This document shows positions 49,153 through 60,700 of a DNA stretch of 64,000 nucleotides, one piece after another. Position numbers and translations under genes: made by a program. The notes beneath the pieces were generated by a model. It worked only from the letters and a program-made list of their open reading frames with translations. It was not told the origin of the DNA and ran no database searches. This stretch comes from Hyperoplus lanceolatus (Eukaryota > Chordata > Actinopteri > Uranoscopiformes > Ammodytidae): positions 36,812,501-36,876,500 of the forward strand of contig CM049395.1 in assembly GCA_026929865.2 (NCBI GenBank), in the 5' to 3' direction. Every line of letters starts with the position of its first letter. Position 1 is the stretch's first letter.

Positions 49153-50081
49153 CCATATTGGGCCGAGTATAAGAGGGTTTTATTTTCGCGGAAATAGGTC
49201 GTAAAAAGTCGGGTCGTGTTTTCCAAGTTGTGTTTATTTTCTTTTTTTAATCGGGTGGAACACTGGCTGTGCTCTCGGAAGCGGCCGGGGCGTTTGTGCG
49301 CTTGGAGAGAGAACGCTTTGTGTGGAGAGAAAAAAGAGGCACGGGACATCGACAAAGCCGATTCAAAGCCTCAAATCAATATGTTGCCAGTCAACGTGTC
49401 AGAGGCAGGAATCGGCAGAGCGATCGACTTTTACTGTGGCTTTTTAGCTGCTGCAGTTGTGCTGAGGAGAGATTGCCAACTGCGCTGTCCTTTTACGCAC
49501 CAGCACTGCTGCTGTAATGTTCAGATTTCCTCATTTGCATCAAAGCCCTAATGATTTTAAGAATGAGACGCTTTATTTAAACACTGTCCAAGTGATGGTG
49601 GTGATTGTCACTTTTTGAGCTGTAAACTGAAACCAACGGAGATCTCGGAGGGCTTCCCCTCGACAACGTTAACGTGCCCCGGTTATCATTTCAGCCTTAA
49701 ACCACGGCGTTGATAGCTTTCTTTTCAGCACTAGGCTATGTGATTAACTATGAGCATTAAATAAATGCTGCGTCTCAGATGCCGAGGACAGCAGCGGGGA
49801 TGACCCGGTATGCACCGAACCAGAGTATAGGAGAGATGACAGCGAGAGCGATCACAGCGGGGCAGAGGAATTTGCGTGTGAAGAATAGTCTGTAGTGAAC
49901 ACATCATAGTTCGGTCTATTTGCACTATCCTACTGTTTATTTGCAATGAAGAAAAGTGTTTTTTTCAATGCGTTTTTATTTTCGTACATTATTTAAATAA
50001 TTAAAATGTATTGAGTTGAGTTTTTAAAAACGGGGGGTTCGTCTTATAATCGGGGGTTGTCTTATACTCGGACCAATACGG
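49153..50081 (+). mobile_element. Nested element with ATATAAGACG-type ends
   Basis: The left end CCATATTGGGCCGAGTATAA pairs with the right end, in reverse CCGTATTGGTCCGAGTATAA. Such termini occur in a widespread vertebrate group that I tentatively place with pogo/Tigger-like Tc1-mariner elements. The duplication is unclear. A stretch at 49778-49888 reads DAEDSSGDDPVCTEPEYRRD, then DSESDHSGAEEFACEE and a stop, an acidic tail of the kind found in transposases. The rest of any protein is not recognisable. Confidence 0.6.
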
Positions 50082-50550
50082 GTACAGTGTTTTTTCTCCA
50101 CACAATAAAGACGTGTAAATAAACATTTCCTTTGTAAAATTTAGAATCAAAAACTTGAATTTTAATTAATAAATAAATGGAGGCTATTCAAAATGAAGCA
50201 AAGTTATCTTCTTCTACGCATATGTGCACCTAGTTTGTGGCCTCTACATTCATTCTCGCAATTTATTTAAAATGACTGGCGTTCTAATTTTATTTCCATA
50301 ACCTGTGTTATGATGACGGGGTTGTTTGCTCCACGGTCATTTAAACTTGCTGCAATCGTTGCTCAACATGACTCAAAATATTAGGCTATAATATTTTCCC
50401 CATTGTATCTGCTTTCTGCCCCTTGTTGTGATCGTGATTATTTTATTATGTGTGTTCTGGTCATTTGAGCATGATTGAACATGCCACCTTTAATATGGCT
50501 ATAAAAAAGCTTGTTGCATTTTTTTTTATATGTGTGGGGGTGCGTCAACC

Positions 50551-50917
50551 TAGCCTGGCTCCGCCCGCCCACCTACTTCCGGCCAAATTGTATTTTCCCT
50601 TCAGTAGTCAGTCTGGGTGTACAGCCTATTTCCCAGTTTTGCCGAAGATTCGACAGCCGGTCCAATCAGCGAACAGAGCGAGTGGCTGAGAACGATGACG
50701 TCGAAGTCGCGCTCCAGTTTCAGTTGCCAGAAGCCGGCTCATGTGACGACCAAACGTTATGCGATTGGTTAGCTAATCCAGAGTGGCACTGGGCAGATCC
50801 AATAGTTTTAATCTTTAACAGACACCCGCCTCCATGAGTGAACGTTTGCCAATTACAGCACTGCCAGACCTTCTGTACAAATGAAATGAAGTACGATGGT
50901 CTGGCAGCACCAGGCTA
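50551..50917. mobile_element. Nested 367-bp element with 9-bp duplication
   Basis: Termini TAGCCTGG and CCAGGCTA are perfect inverted repeats. GCGTCAACC lies directly outside both ends (50542-50550 and 50918-50926), a perfect 9-bp duplication (10 bp if the terminal T is counted). Nine-base duplications are typical of Mutator-like elements; no transposase is present, so this is inference from length. The interior is GC-rich and noncoding. Confidence 0.8.
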
Positions 50918-50985
50918 GCGTCAACCTGGTTGGGACATAGAAGGGGGTGCGCGGCTAAAAAAGTTTGGGAACCGCTGACGTAGAG

Positions 50986-53327
50986 TAAAGTTATTATAGT
51001 TCCTTGCAGTCAAATAACCGTCTGGGATCTCATGAGCACTGATAATGTAGAATGATTATTATATTGTGGCCTTAGACTTGGAAACCAGTTTTAATTGGAG
51101 GTTTAACCGTATTGACCATGTCTTAATATTAGATACAAATATTACAGTAAATTCTACACATTGTTTGACAGTGTTGAGAATACATTCTACAACTTGATAA
51201 AGTAATTTCAGAAGCGTGTTTTGATTTTATGTATTTGGCCCGATTGCACAGGCGGTTCTGTCTGTATGTTGGGTCAGTGTAGAGCAGATCAAGCTATGCC
51301 AAATGCTGCAGGACAGGAATGGTACATTTCAGATTATCTACAAATACTGCTCCCACTTAAAGTTCGATAGGATATAACAATGATATATCGTTTTCATTCC
51401 AATCCTTAAGACATTTTAACTTTCCTTGGAAAAACTGAAAGCAGTACCCTTTTTTTTTACTTCCGTTTGCTCTGTACATAAATACTTTTCCATATCTCAG
51501 CAGTAGTGTAACCCTGCCAACATACCGTGCATCACTAAATTTCCCAGGTAAAAAATCTGTGTGGAGATGTCACCTCATGTCTGATGACTTTCCTCACATC
51601 TCTTCCATTGGTCGCGGACAGTGGTCTCTACTGCTTCATAATGCATTCCCCTCTTAAATAGTGCGGAATTGCACACCTTAATTTTACTTTGACCTGTACA
51701 TAGCTTTGTACTGTAATCATTGAGTGATATTTGTATGCGTTTATCAACAAGCTAGCAGTGAGTTTGTTTTTTATTTGTGCGCAGAGCATCTGGGTTAATC
51801 TCATATTAGGCGTTCTCACAAACAGCCTTAGACTTGTTTCACATAACTATGATCTAAATGAAATGCATGGTGTTAGTTGGTTACTGTGTGCTGTATTACA
51901 TTGGTTGTAAAAATAGATTCGTAATGTGTCAGATCCTCGAAAAACGTCCAATACGTTCAAAAAAATACCAAATGTTGCAAAGATCTCCTCTCTGAGAGCA
52001 TTTGCATCATGATACATTTACATTCTAAATCATAAAGTTTGTATAAGTAATTAGAAATCTAATTAGAATTTAATTAGAAATTACCATAAGTGAGTTTATG
52101 TTATTAAATTTGATGTTTCTATTTTACAGGCCTCCCTTTGTGTTCTGAACAACTCACATCACTGTTCATGTGTACAGCTATGCACTGTACTGTATATATT
52201 GATGCTATTTGGTGTGTCCTGTGCATTATTCAGTTGCACATTCCTTGCACACTCACACTCTAACAATAAAGGTTTTATTTTCATACTGAAATGTATTCAG
52301 GAGAGGTGGATGGTATGGACATCTGTTGCACTAATGCCCAACAGAGTAAACAATATGTTTTGAATTAAGATTTGACCTTGGAATAAGCCTTATCTTATTT
52401 ATAAATCATAGTGAGTTAAATATGCTTTGTAAGTAGATTAGGTCTTCTGGAGGCCCCCCTCCCACAGGCACAGTCTCTCAGCAATGAGGCTGTAGAGATG
52501 TAATCCAGATTCATAATCCCATGATTCCTACAAGCTGTTTTGTGTTGTTAAATACAGGGTATTTGTGTTGATTTAATATCATTCTAATCTGCTTTAAACT
52601 GCCAGTTGCTGTCTGGTCCGTGGCCATCTTGTTTATTGCTTGCTCTCTACCCTTTACCCTAGGATAGGAGATGAAATCTGACGAGCCCAGTGGACTATAT
52701 GGGTGGTGCTGAACCATTGATATGATCACTGATGTGATAAATTGGATTTTGATAATATTACTAATTTTTTTTTAAATACATTTCATGGATTTTTTTACCC
52801 CTCCAATACTTGTCTAATATAGATTGAACATCTTTGGCCATCTCTCTCTGATCAGCTTCTTGCCAAACTTTGTATAAACATATTCTGTGAAATTGATTAA
52901 CTACACACCTTTTGGCAGATACTTTTATAAACTTCTGGCAGAATTTGTACTGTTTTTTCCAGTCACACTTTTTGAAAAGCAGCAACTTGGAGGAACAGCA
53001 ACGAGCTACGGTGACAAACTCACTTCGCTGAGGAATTTTGTTTTTCTACCACACCATGATCTCATTTGCTGTCATTAAATTGCTGCAAATAACTTAATCT
53101 ATGTTGTTAAATAGAAAATAAAAAAACAATACATAAATATTGTAGTGATATTAAAATAAACGTTTATTTAATTTTTTATTTATTAGGAAAATATATGAAA
53201 AACATCACATTTTCACAGTCTTGTTGTTTCCTTGAATTACGGTTATTATTTTCAAATCTATCTACATTTTCCGTGTTTTAAAAAATAATACTTGAACGCA
53301 GGTAGGTGTGTGTGTGTGTGTGTGTGT

Positions 53328-53367
<40 letters not shown>

Positions 53368-54134
53368 TACTCTGCTACATAGAGCAGAAACATGGAGTAA
53401 AAGTTTAAGTCTGCATGTTGTATTCAATACAGTTCAACAGGTGGTTCTCAGAATTTTGTCCTAAGTGTTAACTGTCATTTCTAATTTGCAATAATTGAGT
53501 CTTCATAAAGCTTAGTCGGATTCAAATCCTTAGCTATTTTTATTTAGTTGTATTGTAAGTGGATTCTGCTCCGGAAAGATCTGAGCTCTCTGACTTTGCA
53601 TATCCAATATTATTAGTTGCTATGAGTTGAGCCTTTGCAAATCTGTTAATGCATAAGACCATAAGAGCTTCTTATGTTCCAAGCCAGGTCAGAGTGAAGA
53701 CACATCAGATTAATATTTGATCATGCAGAAGGGCCCTTAATCAGATTTGCCTATTCCCTTAGCTGAGTGCTCTGCAGCAATTATCATAATTGTTGTGCTA
53801 AATATGCTTGTCTTTACGGCCGGCAGTTGGACGTGAGCGTGTGCTGTGAGAGGGGGATTCCAGCACCAAACCCAATTAATGCAGGATGGATGGCTGGGCC
53901 GACCAAGGGAGAAGGAGGATATAGAGGAAAGGAAGGGGAGGGCCATGGGAGGGATGCTGGTCCAACCCACAGACAGTGACACATACCCCAGGGCAGCACA
54001 CGCTACTCCAGCCACCTGGAGCTCTTCACATATTGTAATCCACCCCTCTACCAGCGCTGGCTCATACCAGGGAAATACAAGCTGGATCTGGAAAATTACT
54101 ATTTCTACATAGATATGCGGTATATAGATATATT
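50986..54134. other. Unique DNA, no gene seen
   Basis: An acceptor-like TTCTATTTTACAG at about 52130 is followed by an open stretch and an AATAAA (52265-52270), but no transcript structure can be built from it. A (GT)n tract lies at 53306-53364. No repeat ends recognised. Confidence 0.4.
53306..53364. repeat. (GT)n microsatellite
   Basis: GT tract of about 58 bp with one GG interruption. Confidence 0.95.
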
Positions 54135-54249
54135 ATTTTGGTGTTTACACCTTTTGTAAGACATGCAGTAAACAGCCTGGTCGAGAGTCGAACCCGTGTG
54201 TGACAAGGACTTTTGCCTTAATGGTATCGGTGAGCCACTGGGGCACCAC
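54135..54249 (-). mobile_element. Short tRNA-derived SINE
   Basis: On the minus strand the head reads TGGTGCCCCAGTGGCTCACC (box A region, 54239-54229), followed by GGTTCGACTC (box B, 54194-54185) and CTGTTTACTGCATGTC, a body motif like that of the 18650 family. No clear tail or duplication, so the copy is probably truncated. Confidence 0.55.
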
Positions 54250-54581
54250 ACAATTTACACATTTCCTGGGCCAAGCTGAATAAGGAGGAAATAGGGGAAT
54301 GAGCTTCAATTTTGAGCCTGAATAACTTATTCAATATGATACTGTATTTCTCTTTATTTACTTTAAGATGTACTATTTATTTGGAGAAAATCCCAATGCC
54401 CTTCAACTTATTAGGACCCTTGGCAGACCTATTGTAAATCAAAATGATTTGCATATATTTATGTAAGAACACTATAATTTAAAAAATAATAATTTGATAT
54501 TTGGTTCTTGTTCATTTGTCTAACAACATATCTTAATTAAGTCAAAGATGGTTCAAATAGAGGGCAATATGTGGGTTTTAA

Positions 54582-55855
54582 AGGTACCATATTATGCACT
54601 TTGCTGTCAATTTTTTATGGTCTAAGTAGTCCCTAATACTTGTTTTTTTAGATGTTTGCTGAAAAACCCGTTCAGATCATTTATTGTAGCAAGCCTCTAT
54701 ACCCTGATTGTCCTCTGGTCTCAGGATGACCTATGTTTGTGTGATCTGGCTGGCCCCTCCCACCTCTCTGCCGGGCTTTCTTTATATGGCCATGGGGCTC
54801 TCCCACCGTCTCTGCCGTGCTCTCGCGATACTAGTGAGACACTACGTGAGTCGTAACTGCGAACCCAGTGTTTACCCGGAGGCTCTGGGCCGGAGCTAAG
54901 CTAAGAGAACAGTTTGACATGACCTGACATGATTAAAACCAGTGAAAACAGTAGCTTCAAAGTTTGATATCTTCCCATCCTTTGTCATGTTAAAAACGAG
55001 TCATTTTCAGACTGCTGTGGGGAGTATAAACAGTGTGTTATGAGCAAAACTTGGTGCTACAACAGAAGTTACATGGGCGCTAACGCTAAAAATAAGACTC
55101 AGACGATAAAATAAACTAAAAGTACCACACAAATCAGTGAAAAAAATATCTTCAAAATTAACTTCCACACTATTAAGTTACAATCCTTTGACCTGTTAAA
55201 AACGAGGCATTTCCAGACTGGTGTGGGTAATAGAATTATGTGTTTATGAGCAAAAGCTGAATGCTTGTCCCAAAGCTAAATAGCTATACACCAGTCAGGC
55301 AAAAATACCAATAAAAACATTTCTTTCAGTTTCACTGTTTGCAAAAACCCACAAGTAGCTTCCTATCCGTTGTGTTATTAAAAATGAGGCATAGACTTCT
55401 GTGGTTAAGATAAGTAGAGTATGAGCAAAAACATTCTGTGTTGGTGTATGTAACATTCAGGCTGTAGGCTATGGGCATCTTGTCGCTTAGCGGGGAAAGC
55501 AACATGGCTGTCGCTCGGAACATTTTCAAGAGGATCTCATGGGATCTCGGGCACAGGATCTTGGGGCCGAGGACCAATAAGAAATGGGGGGGTGGGGTTA
55601 TCATAGACTACTGCACGGTGGAAATGTCTGGTTACTAATGTGGGGGGGAAGCATTGGAAGCATGGACATATAAAGAAAATATGGGGATGTGGCTGTGCCG
55701 ACTATTACGTAATAGTTGGCGAGAATTCTGACTGGAGTATATTGGGGGGAGGGGTGGGGGTTTCAGAAAGGGGGACAGTGAGAAAAGGAGAGATTGTTAT
55801 TTTTTTTGATATTTTGAACACATTTAAAAAGTGCATTTAGCATAATATGTGACCT
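54582..55855. mobile_element. TTAA-target element (T2/Kolobok-like), long copy
   Basis: TTAA flanks both ends (54578-54581 and 55856-55859). Termini are AGGTACCATATTATGCACTT and, in reverse, AGGTCACATATTATGCTAAA. The right part is nearly identical to that of 35300-35806, and the left parts are also related (ATGTTTGCTGAAAAA and others). The extra length comes from a middle section with three degenerate units at about 54940-55430. Noncoding. Confidence 0.8.
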
Positions 55856-56051
55856 TTAAGATGTTGTTTTGTTTGTTTTTGTTTTATGCTTTGATTACAA
55901 ACAAAATGTATTATGTGAAACAAGTGGAAGAGGGGAAAACAAGAAAGAAAGAAAGAAAGAGGGACACAAAGTTGAATGTATATAATGTTTTATAGTCTAT
56001 TTAGTAGACAAACCACTATTATTTAATGTACACAAACATATATATATATAT

Positions 56052-56115
56052 AATAATACAACTTCAGAACTATATATATATATATATATATATATAGTTC
56101 TGAAGTTGTATTATT
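56052..56115. repeat. AT-rich hairpin, 19-bp arms around (AT)n
   Basis: AATAATACAACTTCAGAAC at 56052-56070 and its complement at 56097-56115 enclose a self-complementary (TA)n tract. The whole 64 bp can fold into one uninterrupted hairpin or cruciform. Confidence 0.9.
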
Positions 56116-56842
56116 CATGTCCTGCTGAATATGTTTAAAGAAAATTTTTTTCGGTTGCATTTTTTTTACTTTTCTGAAGCATTTTGTTTGGAAACCATTT
56201 GGGACTGAAATTATGCTTAAGTCAAATATGTCAAAGAAAAACAATAAAATTAAAAAAGTTAAATTCTGCTCTGTGTCATTTCGATTGCACTCTGATGAAT
56301 ATGTTTAAAGCTAACCAGTTTGTCATAAACATGTCTATTAAATAAATGAGCCTGTGGACCAGTTCTGTCTGTATGAAAGTCATCCATCCTGCTGGAGGCA
56401 TGGCACTGCGCAAAGCAACACTAGGAGAGATGGTTTCCCATTAATCTACGTTGACTGGCTGGAAATTGCATCTTTGTAATGAGTATTAGGTGTGTATCTA
56501 CATGAATTAATGCTGAATGAGCCTCTGATTGATCACCTCCTCCCAAATGATGCTCCTCCCGTGATCATTATTGTTTAAAAGTGACTAAATCATATCGGGA
56601 TGATTAAAAGTCTCGACTCTAAGGGGAGGGAAGATAAAGTAAAGACACAATGTTGGAGAAATTGTGCTTCTATCCCCAATTTCTGTTTATATGGTTGTGT
56701 ATTTCTTTCTGAGAATGTGGATTTATCGTCAAAAAGTAGCTTTATTTAAATCAATCAATTTAATCATCAAATACAACAATTTAATGTAAAGGTTCATTGT
56801 TTATTTTCCAAGTGATACACAGAACATAAATATACCAATCAC

Positions 56843-57694
56843 TATGGAAGTAAATGAGTGTCATCGGATTTTGAAAATAAAAAGCCATTGAATTTTAAGC
56901 ACTGAATATTTATGCATTGAAATAATGTATCTGAATTTTTTGCTGCATTGAAATAATGTATTCGAATTTTTTGCCTCTGAATTTAACTCATTAAATTTTA
57001 AACAATTCATTTTCACCTTTATTTTACAATGTTCTCAAATTCCAAATCAAATATTCAACGTTAAAAAATTCAATGTGCCAAATTCAACTGCAAATTCCCA
57101 TGTATAAAATTCAGAGTAAAACTTTGGGGACCCAAGGAAGAGCAATCGATCATAGATGCTAGATTGCGTTCAAACAAAGAGAGCCAGTGGGAATATATAA
57201 GGAAGAATATAATGGCTAGCATATATATAGAAACATGTTTGTACTCACCGAAGCACCCTCTTTACTTGCGTTGCCGTTTGACATGGCTAAAACCTGATTT
57301 GCTTTCCTGCATCAGTCAGGGGTATTCAAGGCAACAAGCTAATATTCCCACTTGCTCTCTTTGTTGAACGCGATCTAACATCTATGATCGATTGCTCTTC
57401 CTTGGGTCCCCAACGTTTTACTCTGAATTTCATACATGGGATTTTGCAGTTGAATTTGGCACGTTGAATTTTTTAACGTTGAATATTTGATTTTGAATTT
57501 GAGAACATTGTATAATAAAGGTGGAAATTAGTTGTTTAAAATTTAATTAGTTAAATTCAGAGGCAAAAAATTCAGATACATTATTTCAATGCTGCAAAAA
57601 ATTCAGATACGTAATTTCAATGCATAAATATTCAGTGCTTAAAATTCAATGGCTTTTTATTTTCAAAATCCGATGACACTCATTTACTTCCATA
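56843..57694. mobile_element. Foldback element with about 355-bp inverted arms
   Basis: The left arm (56843 to about 57200) starts TATGGAAGTAAATGAGTGTC. The right arm (about 57340 to 57694) is its reverse complement with scattered mismatches; I judge about 95 percent identity by eye. About 140 bases separate the arms. AATCAC occurs just outside both ends (56837-56842 and 57695-57700), a possible 6-bp duplication. A TA duplication with TGGAAG termini is the alternative reading. Arms repeat AATTTTTTGC and GAATTTTAA motifs. No protein is encoded. I do not assign a superfamily. Confidence 0.85.
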
Positions 57695-57700
57695 AATCAC

Positions 57701-60700
57701 AAATACAATATATGTTGCTAAATGAGAGACAAATGGGGGACATAGTTAATGTATATTGATTTACAGTATATCGCGCTCTGATTAAAGGATATTCATTATG
57801 TAATGCCAATGAGGTTTATCTTTTTACAACACACCTATTAGTTTTATGCTTTTCCTGTGTGAGCTGCCATTTTCTTTAGTTTTTTCAGTGTTTTTTCTAG
57901 TTCCTCATCACCACTGTACTATGTATAAACAACAATAAAGTACTACAACTTCAACTGAAACTCAGAAGAATAAGAAAGGAATGAGTTGCATCCAGGCATC
58001 TGAAAAACAAGTACATATAACAATTCTATTCATCATTTGGATGCCACACATTCAGTTTTGATGGTATGAGATAATTTCTTTGCAAAAGCTGACCACATGA
58101 AAGGTTTGTGAGGATAAACAGAGTGCACAGGCAATGTTTGAAGTCGGGGCCAAAATGTCCAGGTGTTTTGACAGGCATCGTGGCATTTATGTGGTCTAAA
58201 CTATATGTCTGGAGTCGCCTACACAAAAGCGCTAGACGGCTCTGCCAGGTATTCGCTTACTTCATAAAGTACATTCAACTGTAGGCAGCAGCTGATTTGC
58301 TGCAGTTTGAGTCACAGCCATAAAATCCTGATTGTTTGGACTCCCACTTGACTCTGGTATTTAAAAAAAGAAGGGCCCCTCACATCCAACAACCATACAG
58401 ACCACACTGCAAATGTGTCTGTTCACACGCAGACCTTTTTGCAGAAACTTTTATATATGTAAAGCATTATCGAGGAACCTGTTATTGTTCGGCATAAATT
58501 GTGGCGGTAATTTTCCCATTCTCTGGCACATATGGGAAAAATAACCTGCTTGTTTAGAAAATAAAAAAAAAAAAAAAAAAAACAGTCAGAAAAAGAGCAG
58601 ACCTCGTCACCTTGTATCTCGACATATTTACTGTACCTGCAAACACTAATGTTCGTCTGTAATGTCTTTCTGGTAATTATACTGCCAAGAACCCTGTTGG
58701 GGTAATTATATTAAAAACAGCCTCATTAGCAGCATCAAGATGCAAACCCCCAGAAGCATCTATATCTTTCCACCTCTTCATACTTAACTTTCTGCTTTCT
58801 GTTGATGTGCATTCATATCATTGGTTTAAATGACAAATGCTAACAATGCTTACTAGTTGTTTACCAATTAAGTAGAGGGTCTAAATAGAATCACCCACAA
58901 CTCATAATGCACACATGCATACAAACATAAAATGCTGGCTGCTGAGGGGCATATTGGTAAAATTGAGAATCTTACAATTGTTTTTAATGTGATAAAATTA
59001 AAATTGAATTTAGAACAACTGTGTGTAAAGTTCTGCCGACGTTGCACAGTAAATATTGAGTTTCAGTAAATCTAACTTCCACTATGTAATGCTCTGTTTA
59101 CCTTCAGCCACAAATGCTTTGCTTTGCTTTGTACAGAAATATGGCTTAAATGTGTCAGCGCAACCATTTAGGAGAGGTCATAAAGAATGGTAACTAAAAA
59201 TGTATTGGCCACTTTTTTCTCTGCCCATGCAAAATGGACATTACCACAACAAACCAGTGAAAATAAATTATAACAGTCCCAAGCTCTGCATTGTTTGGTA
59301 ATTTGCTCCCTTTAAATTATTCAGAGGCAAGGCTTTTTTATGTCAGCAACTGTGTGTTTTCCAGTGACAAAGCTGGCCTCACCTAATAGTTTCACTGTGT
59401 TTGCCCTTTTATGACTGACATAGCAATAAGCAGATTGTCCATATATTTATGCCATCTGCAGCTAGGAGAGATAATTAAAGTATATAAATTAATCAAGTGC
59501 AATTAATTAGAGGCTTTATGTTCACAGCAGTACATCTTTGCATGTATAATTTATATTTATTGATTTGTTTGGTTTCATTACCCTATAAGATAACAGTGCA
59601 AATGCATTAGAGGGGAAAATGCACAATTAGCATGCGGTAAGGGTTGTTGGTAATTGATAGATCAGCGAGCCCTCCCTGCAGATATAACGCTGTGTAAACT
59701 GTCATAAGCAGTTACAATCGATGACTGATATTTTGCGCCATATCTCCCGCTTGATTAATGATGTTTTTCAAAGCAGCCCCCCTACTTAATGGGACCCTGA
59801 TAGGCATGCAGAATTTACTGTTTAATCAGCGGATATAATTTATTGCAGTCCAGAACCTGTGTCGTTGCTGGTGGAAATGTATGATTGGTCTCTGTAAGTG
59901 CTATGCAGATGTTATTTGCTCCCGTCAGCAGCCAATATGGTTGAGCATTAAGAGCTTTGTGCTTCCCAGTTGATTTTTCATTGACTGTGCTGCCATCGTT
60001 CATCACTGGCTGGTTTCCCTCCGATCTGCAAAGCTGAGAGGAAAAGCAAGCTGGGTTAGTCAATAGTGGCCAATGCGTTCACAGCATTCCAGTGTTTCAT
60101 GCAGGGTTATCGGTCTGTATACTGCATTCACAATTTGAGTCAATTTGCTTTTTCTTCTTTTAATGAGGCTAAATCTTTGTTGAATCACATAGTAGAAAGT
60201 TAATATTTTGTATTGTATGACATTTGACATTGTTGTTGTATATCTTTCTGACCAGTAGCTACTTTGCCAGAAGGGTAAAAGCACACAGATATTTAAGGTG
60301 GTAGGAGTGCATGTCCAGTAAGTTTTTGGCATGCAGTTACAAGGACAGACATATAGATATCTCCTTCAATTTAAGGAATTATTCATACTCCCAAATTGTA
60401 ATTTCAGCTATCACTAACCCTGTAATGAAAACTGGAGCCTTCTGAATTGGTAGCTCCTGTTTGGTGTGGCGGACATATTTTGAAGATGTTGTCACTACAT
60501 TTTGCGTCATTGATAATTCATGTGGCTGTAGCAATATAATTACTCTACATAGGATGTGGATTTTATGGGCACCGCATGTTGCTGTTTAGGAACAGCTTCT
60601 GTGTATTTGTGATCTTGTTGAGGTGCACCACTTCCTCATGTTACGCTTCGGAGAGTTCTGCCTCTGATATGTTAATTCTACCTACAGTATTCCCGGGAGA

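Larger units (their letters stand above)
49049..50977. mobile_element. hAT element with two nested transposons
   Basis: It starts CAGGGATTCCCAAAGTGTGG and ends in reverse CAGCGGTTCCCAAACTTTTT, typical Charlie-like termini. Both flanks read ACGTAGAG (49041-49048 and 50978-50985), a perfect 8-bp duplication. It contains a long-TIR element (49153-50081) and a shorter one (50551-50917). Without them only about 630 bp remains and no hAT transposase is seen. Confidence 0.93.

Noticed and set aside
52130-52270. Terminal exon with AATAAA
   Set aside because: A single acceptor-like site and a polyadenylation hexamer are too common in AT-rich DNA; no upstream exon can be linked.
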